Source: Pseudophaeobacter profundi (GTDB lineage Bacteria; Pseudomonadota; Alphaproteobacteria; Rhodobacterales; Rhodobacteraceae). Taken from it: 64,000 bases of DNA. The notes below the pieces were generated by a model. That model did not search any database, was not told the origin of the DNA, and worked only from the letters and a program-made list of their open reading frames with translations. Location of the stretch: NCBI RefSeq assembly GCF_029697505.1, contig NZ_JARJEF010000013.1, forward strand, positions 1 to 64,000. The letters run 5' to 3'. The position numbers and the translations under genes are program-made. Shown here in pieces: positions 8,233 to 16,231 of the stretch. Each line of letters opens with the position of its first letter. Position 1 is the stretch's first letter.

Positions 8233-8819
8233 GTGTTTCCTCCCTTTGACCTTCGTTCAATGTCAGTTGTCGCGGTGGTAAAACGATATTGCAACAACTG
8301 GCGCATTTCTTTTCATTTTGACCCCAAATTGCCGGGCAGAGTTCACTAAACGAACGATCTGGGCCCCCTGCTATTGGGTGCATTTGTAACTATCAATGCC
8401 GGATCATGCATTTTTCACTCATAAATTAGCGGCCACCGTGCCAGGCCGCTAGAGGCGACCCGTCTAGATTGTGGTGATCGTGTTTCGCTCGCCCGATTTA
8501 GCTGTGCTGGACTGCTCTGCTGGTGGGGTGGGCTTTGCGATGTGATGTTACTGAAATATGCCTTCTGCCGGATGTGTGATACACTTCAGCACTACGCGGC
8601 GCAGGTTTCAATCCCTCATTGAAACTTTACCGGGCGACACGAGGGCGCAGGTGATCCGGGTTTCTTTGCGTCTCGCCCCCCCATCATCCGAAACTGGATA
8701 TCGCAGAGCAGCCTAGGCTGTCTCGCCTTCACTATGCAAAGCAAAGTGATCCGTGCGAATGGATTGAGCGCACATGATCTTGTCTGTTTCGCACCTTGTG
8801 ACCTGCGAGGCGCCTTTTC
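8233..8819. promoter_or_regulatory. 587-nt intergenic region with a candidate dctP operator
   Basis: No credible gene. Upstream of dctP there is an inverted repeat GTTC-ACTAAAC-GAAC at 8341-8355, about 110 nt before the dctP start, and a further GTTC half-site near 8254. This could be a regulator site of the IclR or GntR sort. The stretch from about 8400 to 8819 shows no ORF, repeat or clear terminator; the FAH-family gene on the same strand ends at 8820 without an evident hairpin. Confidence 0.4.
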
Positions 8820-9518
8820 CTATTGCGCTGCCGTCAGGGACAGGCTGACAGGTTCTAGCCCAGTGATGCCGCCCTGCATCTGCTGCCCCGCGTGTGCAGG
8901 GCCAACTCCGGCGGGGGTGCCCGTCAGGATCAGATCGCCAGGGCGCAGGTGGTAAAAGCCTGACAGGTGACAGATGATTTCTTCGACCGACCAGATCAGT
9001 TCGGCCAGGGTGGCATCCTGTTTGGTTTCCCCGTCCAGGGTAAGCCATATACGGCTATCCCCCTGCGGTGACCAGTCGGTCGCCTTGGTCAACGGCGCAA
9101 AGACCGTGCCCTGTTCCAGATCCTTGCCCAGATCCCAGGGGCGCTGTTTCTTGCGCTCGCGGATCTGCAGGTCGCGCCGGGTCATGTCCAGGGCACAGCC
9201 ATAGCCATAGATGGCGGCGCGGGCCTCTGCCGGTGTGGCGCGAAACACTGGCGCGCCGATCGCCAGGGCCAGCTCCATTTCATAGTGAAAGTTATCGGTG
9301 CCGGGCGGGTAGGGGCTGCTGACACCGCTCAGCACCGCATTGGCGCTGGACTTGGTAAAGTAAAAGGGCGCCTCGCGGTCGACCTCTACCCCCATTTCAG
9401 CTGCATGGGCGGCGTAGTTGCGCCCAACGCAGAAAATCCGCCCAACCGGGTAGCCACCCGTTTCGTCGCGGACGGGAATGACCAGCGGGTCTGGTAAGGG
9501 AAACAGGGTCTTTGTCAT
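8820..9518 (-). CDS. Fumarylacetoacetate hydrolase (FAH) family protein
   Basis: 232 residues from the ATG at 9518. The family fold is clear: GRIFCVGRNYAAHAAEMG, then the metal ligands in FHYEMELALAIG (ExE) and YGCALDMTRRDLQ (Asp), then GDLILTGTPAGVGP at the C-terminus. Members hydrolyse or decarboxylate acylpyruvates such as fumarylpyruvate, maleylpyruvate or oxaloacetate. The length and the motif order resemble the short fumarylpyruvate hydrolase/YcgM-like group. It follows the XRE-cupin regulator by 67 nt on the same strand, so the regulator probably governs it. Exact substrate not inferable. Confidence 0.88.
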   Translation of the reverse strand: MTKTLFPLPDPLVIPVRDETGGYPVGRIFCVGRNYAAHAAEMGVEVDREAPFYFTKSSANAVLSGVSSPYPPGTDNFHYEMELALAIGAPVFRATPAEARAAIYGYGCALDMTRRDLQIRERKKQRPWDLGKDLEQGTVFAPLTKATDWSPQGDSRIWLTLDGETKQDATLAELIWSVEEIICHLSGFYHLRPGDLILTGTPAGVGPAHAGQQMQGGITGLEPVSLSLTAAQ

Positions 9519-9585
9519 TTTGTGGCTCCGGCTATTGCAGGTTGGGATCTGGCAGGGTCGCGCCCCTGCGGGCAGTCTTCGGGGG

Positions 9586-10200
9586 CTAGATTTCGAGAGA
9601 AACCCAAAGCACCTGGGCGTCTTCCTCGCTGGTGGACACGCAGCCATGGCCCATGCCGCTGTCATAATAGACAGAATCACCGGCGCTCATCGCCAGGGGG
9701 CGATAGTGTTCTGTATAGAGGACCAGTTCACCGCTAATCACATACATGAATTCCTCGCCACGATGGCGCACCCAGTTGTCATATTCGGTAACGTCGCGCG
9801 CTTTGATGGTGCTGATATAGGGCAGCATCCGCTTGCTGGTGAGTTCGGTGCAGAGCAGTTCGTGGTCGTAGGTCTTGGTTTCCTGGTGCTCGCCGCGCCC
9901 GGCCAGGGTGTAATCGCGTCGCCCCGAGATGGAGCTTTGGGCCGATTGCACAAACAATTGCGGCGTTTCCAGCTCAAGCGTTCGCATCAGGCGGCGGATG
10001 ATCTCAAAGCTGGGGCGGGTCTGGTTGTTCTCGATCTTTGACAGGGTCGACCGGCCAATGGCCGCAGCCTTGGCGGCTTCTTCCAGGGTAAGACCCTTGT
10101 CTTTGCGCGCGTCGCGAATCATCTTGCCCAGAACTTGCCCGTCCGGGGCTTCGCCTGCCTCAGGCGCGAGCCCTGCTTCTTCTGACTGAACCGGTTCCAT
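9586..10200 (-). CDS. XRE-family transcriptional regulator with C-terminal cupin domain
   Basis: 204 residues. After an acidic leader of about 25 residues there is a Cro/CI-type HTH (LGKMIRDARKDKGLTLEEAAKAAAIGRSTLSKIENNQTRPSF), then a cupin_2 sensor domain with HRGEEFMYVISGELVLYTEHY and GDSVYYDSGMGHGCVS. Such regulators sense small metabolites through the beta-barrel. It is cotranscribed with the FAH-family gene downstream and transcribed divergently from gcvT. The palindrome TTCCTATAGGAA in the shared intergenic region is its likely operator, so it may control either side. Confidence 0.9.
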   Translation of the reverse strand: MEPVQSEEAGLAPEAGEAPDGQVLGKMIRDARKDKGLTLEEAAKAAAIGRSTLSKIENNQTRPSFEIIRRLMRTLELETPQLFVQSAQSSISGRRDYTLAGRGEHQETKTYDHELLCTELTSKRMLPYISTIKARDVTEYDNWVRHRGEEFMYVISGELVLYTEHYRPLAMSAGDSVYYDSGMGHGCVSTSEEDAQVLWVSLEI

Positions 10201-10296
10201 CTAGTTGTTTTCTCCTGTTGCCCGGAAACTTTAGCGTTGATGTCTCTGGGCGTCAAAAATTTCCACATGACTTCTTTTGTTGTTAAACGGGGAAAA

Positions 10297-10311
10297 GTTT
10301 CCTATAGGAAC
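10297..10311. promoter_or_regulatory. Palindromic operator candidate between the XRE-cupin regulator and gcvT
   Basis: GTTTCCTATAGGAAC contains a perfect 12-nt palindrome TTCCTATAGGAA. It sits 97 nt upstream of the regulator start and 169 nt upstream of gcvT. A further GGAAACTTT stretch at about 10225-10233, closer to the regulator, repeats one half. Autoregulation by the XRE-cupin protein is the simplest reading. Confidence 0.55.
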
Positions 10312-10479
10312 ATTGTGGCGTGCGTGAAGGCCCTGTCCTTTTAAAGCGCGGAGCCCTGCAGCGCGACCGATTGGGATGCAATCCTGCCCCAAAGCAGGCC
10401 GCGCAGAGCTCCTTTGCTTCGCGATGCGCATTGCATGGTTATGGTTCCTGGCAACCGATCTTTGACAAGAAGGCTTCAC

Positions 10480-11580
10480 ATGATGACTGACGCACCCAAA
10501 CGGACCCCGCTTTATGATCTGCACGTAGAGCTTGGCGGCAAGATGGTTGATTTTGCCGGTTGGGAAATGCCGGTTCAGTATCCCATGGGGATCATGGGAG
10601 AGCATAAGCAGTGTCGCGAAAAGGCCGGGCTGTTTGATGTGTCGCATATGGGGCAGGTGATCCTGAAAGGCGACGATATCGCCGCCAAGCTGGAAACCAT
10701 TGCGCCCTCGGCCTTTACCACGCTGAAGGAGGGCAAGGCACGGTATACCTTCTTTACCAATGACGCCGGCGGCATCATGGATGATCTGATCGTATCCAAC
10801 GCTGGCGATCATTTCTTTGTGGTGGTCAATGCCTCGATGCGTCACCAGGATATTCCACACATGGCGAAACACCTTGATGGGGTTGAGGTGATAGAGATCT
10901 TTGACCGCGCCCTGGTGGCGGTGCAGGGGCCTGTCGCCGAAGCCGTTGTCGGTGATCTCTGTCCTGCCGCGCGCGATATGAAATTCATGGAGACAATTGT
11001 CGCCGATATTATGGGGGTGGAATGCCGCCTGTCGCGTCTCGGCTATACTGGCGAAGATGGATATGAGATTTCCATTCCAGAAGACAAGGCCGTCGAAATC
11101 ACCCGCGCCCTGCTGGCGCATGAGGATTGCGCCCCTGCCGGGCTGGGGGCACGCGACAGCCTGCGGCTGGAGGCCGGCCTGTGCCTCTATGGCAATGACA
11201 TCGACAATGACACCACCCCGGTTGAGGCCGCGCTGACCTGGGCAATGCAGAAACGCCGCCGTGAAGAGGGCGGCTTTCCTGGCGCCGCGCGCATCCAGAA
11301 AGAACTGGCCGAGGGCGCTGCCCGCAAGCTGGTTGGCATCAAGCCCACGGGGCGCGCCCCGGCCCGCCAGGGGGTCGAGGTGCAGTCGCCAGAGGGCGAG
11401 ACGATCGGCATGATCACATCGGGCGGCTTTGGCCCCACTGTTGGCGGCCCGGTTGCCATGGGTTATGTCGCAACAGAACAAGCGACACCGGGCCAGGCGG
11501 TGAACCTGATTATCCGGGGCAAGGCCCAACCGGCGGAAATCGTCGCGCTGCCCTTTGTCACCCAGAACTACAAACGCTGA
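10480..11580 (+). CDS. gcvT: Aminomethyltransferase, glycine cleavage system T protein
   Basis: 366 residues from ATG at 10480 with AAGAAGG 6 nt upstream; longer in-frame starts lack a ribosome site. T protein transfers the aminomethyl carbon from lipoylated H protein to tetrahydrofolate, releasing ammonia. Family blocks are TPLYDLHVELGGKMVDFAGWEMPVQY, AGLFDVSHMG, SRLGYTGEDGYEIS (folate site region) and LGARDSLRLEAGLCLYGNDID. It is the first gene of gcvTHP, with gcvH 35 nt downstream. I looked for a tandem glycine riboswitch upstream and did not see its conserved core, so control may be transcriptional. Confidence 0.96.
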   Translation: MMTDAPKRTPLYDLHVELGGKMVDFAGWEMPVQYPMGIMGEHKQCREKAGLFDVSHMGQVILKGDDIAAKLETIAPSAFTTLKEGKARYTFFTNDAGGIMDDLIVSNAGDHFFVVVNASMRHQDIPHMAKHLDGVEVIEIFDRALVAVQGPVAEAVVGDLCPAARDMKFMETIVADIMGVECRLSRLGYTGEDGYEISIPEDKAVEITRALLAHEDCAPAGLGARDSLRLEAGLCLYGNDIDNDTTPVEAALTWAMQKRRREEGGFPGAARIQKELAEGAARKLVGIKPTGRAPARQGVEVQSPEGETIGMITSGGFGPTVGGPVAMGYVATEQATPGQAVNLIIRGKAQPAEIVALPFVTQNYKR

Positions 11581-11615
11581 ATACAGATCACGACAGACTA
11601 TGAGGAGCGTCACAT

Positions 11616-11981
11616 ATGACCACCTATTATTCCGAAGAGCATGAATGGATCACCGTTGAAGGGGAGACCGCCACGCTTGGCATCACCCAGCATGCGGCTG
11701 ATCAGCTGGGCGAGATCGTCTTTTGCGAGCAAAAAGAGGTGGGCGACACCTTTGACAAGGCGGAAGAGATCGGCGTGATTGAATCGGTCAAGGCCGCCTC
11801 GGAAATCTACGCACCGCTGGATGGCGAAGTGATCGAGGCCAACCCTGCGCTGGAAGAAAACCCTGGTGCCCTGAACGAAAGCCCTGAAGGTGAGGCCTGG
11901 ATCTACAAGATCAAGCTCACCGATGCGGCCCAGCTGGAAGATCTGATGGATCTGGACGGCTATAAGGCCTTTATCGGGTAG
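11616..11981 (+). CDS. gcvH: Glycine cleavage system H protein
   Basis: 121 residues, a typical lipoyl carrier that shuttles the aminomethyl group from P to T protein and is reoxidised by L protein. The lipoylated Lys is residue 59 in [15 protein letters not shown]. The motif HEWI at residues 9-12 and GEAWIYKIK near the end are family-standard. A TGAGGAGCG ribosome site precedes the ATG. It lies between gcvT and gcvP, in the same direction. The lpd/L protein is not in this window. Confidence 0.97.
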   Translation: MTTYYSEEHEWITVEGETATLGITQHAADQLGEIVFCEQKEVGDTFDKAEEIGVIESVKAASEIYAPLDGEVIEANPALEENPGALNESPEGEAWIYKIKLTDAAQLEDLMDLDGYKAFIG

Positions 11982-12153
11982 GAGACTGCCTGCTGCGCCC
12001 CTGGCTGTTGCGGCCGGGGGCGTCGGGCATCGCCAGACCGCGGCCCTGCCCAGCTGTCTGTGCGCCTGTCCACCTTTCTGCTTTCTGCGGCCCTTGTGGA
12101 ACGCTGCTTTCCACCGGCCTCTTTCAAATGTTCTGACCCAAGGACCAAGACCC

Positions 12154-15015
12154 ATGGCCTTTAAGCTAACCGACTACGAAGCCTACGACTTTGCCAACCG
12201 TCGCCACATCGGCCCGTCGCCCACAGAGATGGCGGAGATGCTGAAGGTGATTGGTTTCAAGACCCTGGATGAGCTGATCAACGCGACCGTGCCCGAAGCG
12301 ATCCGCCAGCAAGAGCCGCTGGACTGGGGCCCGGCGATGACCGAACGCGATGCGCTGTTCCACATGAAAGAGGTGGCGAGCAAGAACAAGGTTCTGACCT
12401 CACTGATCGGTCAGGGCTATTACGGCACCACCACGCCTGCACCGATTCTGCGCAACATCCTGGAAAACCCTGCCTGGTACACCGCCTATACGCCCTACCA
12501 GCCCGAGATTTCGCAGGGTCGGCTTGAAGCGCTGTTGAACTTCCAGACCATGGTCAGCGACCTGACCGGCATGGATATCGCCAATGCCTCCTTGCTGGAC
12601 GAGGCCACCGCCGCCGCCGAGGCCATGGCCATGGCCTTCCGTGGGGCGCGTTCCAAGGCCAATAACGCTGCCTTTTTTGTCGACCAGAACTGCCACGCCC
12701 AGACCATTGCCGTGATCCAGACACGCGCTGCCCCACTGGGCATCGACGTGGTGGTTGCCGATCCGGATGACCTGGATGCCGGTGCCGTCTTTGGCGCGAT
12801 CTTCCAATATCCCGGGACCTATGGCCATGTGCGTGATTTCACCGATGAAATCACGGCCCTGCATGAACACAAGGGCATTGCCGTTGTTGCCGCCGACATC
12901 CTGTCGCTGGCGCTGCTGAAAAGCCCCGGTGAAATGGGCGCGGATATCGCCATCGGCTCGACCCAGCGCTTTGGCGTGCCCATGGGCTATGGTGGGCCAC
13001 ATGCGGCCTATATGGCAACCACCGACAAACTGAAGCGCGCCATGCCCGGCCGTATCATTGGTGTGTCGATCGACAGCCATGGCAACAAGGCCTATCGCCT
13101 GGCCCTGCAAACCCGCGAACAGCACATTCGCCGCGAAAAAGCCAATTCCAACGTCTGCACCGCGCAGGCGCTCTTGGCGGTCATGGCATCGATGTATGCG
13201 GTTTATCACGGCCCCGACGGCATCAAGGCCATCGCCCAGTCGGTGCACCGCAAGACCTCGCGTCTGGCGGCCGGGCTGGAAGAGCACGGCTTCAAGGTCG
13301 AACCAGAGGTCTTCTTTGATACCATCACGATTGAGGTTGGTCCGCTGCAGACAACCGTCATGGAGGCCGCAGTGGCCCGTGGCATCAACCTGCGCAGGGT
13401 GGGGGACACCAAGGTTGGCGTCAGCTTGGATGAGCAAACCCGCCGCGAAACAATTGAGGCTGTCTGGGGTGCCTTTGGCATCGACAAGAAAGACGACAGC
13501 CAGGCCAATCGCGCCTATCGTCTGCCCGATTATGCCCTGCGCGAAAGCGAATATCTGACCCATCCGATCTTCCACAAGAACCGTGCCGAGGCGGAAATCA
13601 CCCGCTACATGCGCCGTCTTGCAGATCGCGATCTGGCGCTGGATCGGTCCATGATCCCGCTGGGGTCTTGCACCATGAAGCTGAACGCGACGGTTGAAAT
13701 GATCCCGGTCACCTGGCCTGAATTTGGCAATCTGCACCCCTTCTGCCCGCAGGATCAGGCGCAGGGCTATCAGCAGATGATCGAAGATCTGAACGACAAG
13801 CTGTGCCAGATTACCGGCTATGATGCGATTTCCCAGCAGCCCAATTCTGGGGCGCAGGGTGAATACGCGGGCCTTCTGACCATTCGAAACTATCATGCGG
13901 CCCGCGGCGAAGCGCACCGCAATGTCTGTCTGATCCCGACCTCGGCCCATGGTACCAACCCGGCGACTGCCCAGATGGTTGGGTACAAGGTTGTGCCGGT
14001 TGTCGCGGATGAGGACGGCAATATCGACGTGGCTGATTTCCGGGCCAAGGCGGACAAGCACAGTGCCAATCTGGCCGCCTGCATGATCACCTATCCGTCT
14101 ACCCACGGCGTGTTTGAGACCACCGTGCAAGAGGTCTGCCAGATCACCCATGATCACGGCGGTCAGGTCTATATCGACGGCGCCAATATGAACGCCATGG
14201 TCGGCCTGGCACGTCCGGGTGATATTGGCGGCGATGTCAGCCACCTGAACCTGCACAAGACCTTTTGCATTCCCCATGGCGGTGGTGGCCCCGGCATGGG
14301 ACCCATCGGGGTGAAATCACACCTGACAGAACACCTGCCCGGCCACCCGGAATATGGCACTGCTGTTGGGCCGGTTTCGGCGGCGCCCTTTGGCTCTCCG
14401 TCGATCCTGCCCGTGTCCTGGGCCTATATCCTGTTGATGGGCGGCGCCGGGCTGACCCAGGCGACCAAGGTTGCGATTCTGAACGCCAACTATATCGCGG
14501 CCCGTCTAAAGGACGCCTACGGCGTGCTTTACACTTCGGCAACCGGGCGTGTGGCGCATGAATGCATCCTTGATACCCGGTCGCTGAATGACGAGGGCGG
14601 CATCACTGTGGATGACGTGGCCAAGCGCCTGGTCGATTCAGGGTTTCATGCGCCAACCATGTCCTGGCCAGTGGCTGGCACCTTGATGGTTGAGCCAACC
14701 GAGTCTGAGCCCAAGGCCGAATTGGATCGTTTCTGCGACGCCATGCTATCGATCCGGAGCGAGGCGCAGGATGTCATCGATGGCAAGATCGACCCGCAAA
14801 ACAACCCGCTGAAAAACGCCCCCCACACGGTGCGCGATTTGGTGGGTGACTGGGATCGCCCCTATAGCCGCGAAGCGGCCTGCTTCCCGCCCGGCGCGCT
14901 TGGAGTGGATAAATACTGGTCACCGGTCAACCGGGTCGACAATGCCTATGGCGACCGCAACCTGGTCTGCACCTGCCCGCCGATGTCGGACTACGCAGAA
15001 GACGGCACCAGCTGA
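12154..15015 (+). CDS. gcvP: Glycine dehydrogenase (decarboxylating), P protein, single chain
   Basis: 953 residues from ATG at 12154, close to the 957 of E. coli. The single-chain form fuses the two halves that are separate genes (gcvPA/gcvPB) in many other bacteria. The N-terminus has [18 protein letters not shown], the C-terminal catalytic half [22 protein letters not shown] carries the PLP-binding Lys, and [14 protein letters not shown] is also conserved. It decarboxylates glycine and loads H protein. The 172-nt gap after gcvH holds no gene. A possible upstream start at 12094 would add 20 residues without family support. Confidence 0.97.
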   Translation: MAFKLTDYEAYDFANRRHIGPSPTEMAEMLKVIGFKTLDELINATVPEAIRQQEPLDWGPAMTERDALFHMKEVASKNKVLTSLIGQGYYGTTTPAPILRNILENPAWYTAYTPYQPEISQGRLEALLNFQTMVSDLTGMDIANASLLDEATAAAEAMAMAFRGARSKANNAAFFVDQNCHAQTIAVIQTRAAPLGIDVVVADPDDLDAGAVFGAIFQYPGTYGHVRDFTDEITALHEHKGIAVVAADILSLALLKSPGEMGADIAIGSTQRFGVPMGYGGPHAAYMATTDKLKRAMPGRIIGVSIDSHGNKAYRLALQTREQHIRREKANSNVCTAQALLAVMASMYAVYHGPDGIKAIAQSVHRKTSRLAAGLEEHGFKVEPEVFFDTITIEVGPLQTTVMEAAVARGINLRRVGDTKVGVSLDEQTRRETIEAVWGAFGIDKKDDSQANRAYRLPDYALRESEYLTHPIFHKNRAEAEITRYMRRLADRDLALDRSMIPLGSCTMKLNATVEMIPVTWPEFGNLHPFCPQDQAQGYQQMIEDLNDKLCQITGYDAISQQPNSGAQGEYAGLLTIRNYHAARGEAHRNVCLIPTSAHGTNPATAQMVGYKVVPVVADEDGNIDVADFRAKADKHSANLAACMITYPSTHGVFETTVQEVCQITHDHGGQVYIDGANMNAMVGLARPGDIGGDVSHLNLHKTFCIPHGGGGPGMGPIGVKSHLTEHLPGHPEYGTAVGPVSAAPFGSPSILPVSWAYILLMGGAGLTQATKVAILNANYIAARLKDAYGVLYTSATGRVAHECILDTRSLNDEGGITVDDVAKRLVDSGFHAPTMSWPVAGTLMVEPTESEPKAELDRFCDAMLSIRSEAQDVIDGKIDPQNNPLKNAPHTVRDLVGDWDRPYSREAACFPPGALGVDKYWSPVNRVDNAYGDRNLVCTCPPMSDYAEDGTS

Positions 15016-15126
15016 CCAAGACGACCAAGGCCCGCCGCCCTGCCCATGGTGTGGCGGCGGGCGCTCCCCTTTGACATCGCGCGCCGCCCGACTGGCTGGG
15101 CGCGCCCGCAATCGGAGGAGGCCAGA

Positions 15127-16125
15127 ATGACCGTTCACAGCCTATTATCACATCCTGCCGCTCCCTCTGATCAGGTGGCTATCTTGCTTCCAGAGGGAGC
15201 CCCCACAGGTGCGGGACAGGTGCTGGCGGATCTGCTGCTTGCGGCAAATGAAGTGATCCCGGAGGCGCAGTTTCGGGTGACGATCCAGCCTCTGTCGCAG
15301 GTGCAACACCCCAGCCGGGACGATCCGCGGCGCGCCATGAGCATCTTTCTTGGCGATATCCGGGCCCGCTGGCGGGTCAGCCGCCAGGACCGTGCCGCTC
15401 TGCAGGTGCTGTTGCAGCGCTCGGGCCAGCCGGTTCTGGTGGGCGGCGCGGTGTTCCTGCTGCGCGAGGCGGGGATGTTTGACAAACAGGCCCTGGCGGT
15501 GCATTCGAACTTTGCTGCTGCTGCCGAAGAAGAGGCCCTGCACGCGACCGAGACTGGCGCGCCCTACCATCTGGGTGATCCGGTGCATTCCGCTGTCAGC
15601 CCGCTGGCGGCGCTGCGTCTGCTGCAAGAACTGATCGGCCGCACCTATGGCGCGTTCATGGCCGACGCGCTGGGGGAATATGTCGGGCTTGATGCAGGTG
15701 ACAGCCGGTTGCAAAGCAAGGTCACCCTGGACATCTTGCACCGAGCGGGCGGCGACAGCCTGATCAGGCAAAGCCTGTCCCTGATGCAGCAGAACATGGA
15801 AGAGCCGTTGTCAATCTGTGAACTGGCGCGCGAACAGGGCGTGTCGACCCGCAAACTGCAGCGCCGCTTCCGCGAGCGCACTGGCGGCGGGCCACAGACC
15901 GCCTATCGCCTGTTGCGGATAGAGCGGGCGCATCAGCTTCTCACCCATACCAGCCTCAACCTCTATGAAATTGTTGCGGCAACCGGGTTTGGCACCCGTT
16001 CTAATCTGTCGCGCTGGTTCCACAAACAGCTTGGTGTCAGCCCGCAGATGGTGCGTCGCCGCGCCTATAGCGAGATGGCTCCGCCCTGCTGCACTGACGG
16101 CGCTGCGGGTCTGAAACGGGTCTGA
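15127..16125 (+). CDS. GlxA-type AraC-family regulator with DJ-1/PfpI-like N-terminal domain
   Basis: 332 residues from ATG at 15127, preceded by CGGAGGAGG. The N-terminal 190 residues form a class-I glutamine-amidotransferase-like domain (VAILLPEGAPTGAGQVLADLLLAANE... GQPVLVGGAVFLLREAGMF). The C-terminus carries two AraC HTH motifs, EEPLSICELAREQGVSTRKLQRRF and LNLYEIVAATGFGTRSNLSRWFHKQLGVSP. Relatives include regulators of glycine betaine, carnitine and dimethylglycine catabolism, which produce glycine. Its position 111 nt after gcvP suggests control of glycine or C1 metabolism, but that is inference from position only. Confidence 0.88.
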   Translation: MTVHSLLSHPAAPSDQVAILLPEGAPTGAGQVLADLLLAANEVIPEAQFRVTIQPLSQVQHPSRDDPRRAMSIFLGDIRARWRVSRQDRAALQVLLQRSGQPVLVGGAVFLLREAGMFDKQALAVHSNFAAAAEEEALHATETGAPYHLGDPVHSAVSPLAALRLLQELIGRTYGAFMADALGEYVGLDAGDSRLQSKVTLDILHRAGGDSLIRQSLSLMQQNMEEPLSICELAREQGVSTRKLQRRFRERTGGGPQTAYRLLRIERAHQLLTHTSLNLYEIVAATGFGTRSNLSRWFHKQLGVSPQMVRRRAYSEMAPPCCTDGAAGLKRV

Positions 16126-16168
16126 CAGCTATTGCTTCCTGCCGGGGCAAAGCTTTTTGAAATAGGTC

Positions 16169-16199
16169 TTGAACCTCTAGTCGCTGAAGGGTTTATCTA
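16169..16199 (+). promoter_or_regulatory. MerR-type promoter/operator of the metal ATPase operon
   Basis: A -35 TTGAAC (16169-16174) and a -10 TATCTA (16194-16199) are separated by 19 bp rather than 17. The spacer contains the imperfect dyad AACCTCTAG-TCG-CTGAAGGGTT. An over-long spacer with a dyad across it is the hallmark of promoters activated by MerR-family metal sensors, which twist the DNA on metal binding. The start codon of the ATPase lies 33 nt downstream of the -10. Confidence 0.8.
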
Positions 16200-16231
16200 G
16201 GGGAGGTCTTTACAAATTCCGAGGCCAGACC

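Noticed and set aside
10201-10479. Possible glycine riboswitch upstream of gcvT
   Set aside because: The conserved tandem aptamer core was not seen in the 279-nt leader. A covariance search would be decisive.
12400-14277. A 625-codon open frame antisense to gcvP
   Set aside because: It mirrors the codon bias of gcvP in a GC-rich genome, has no recognisable domain and no ribosome site. The same holds for long antisense frames at 10231-11613 (gcvT), 16193-17725 (ATPase) and 26720-27910 (dctP).
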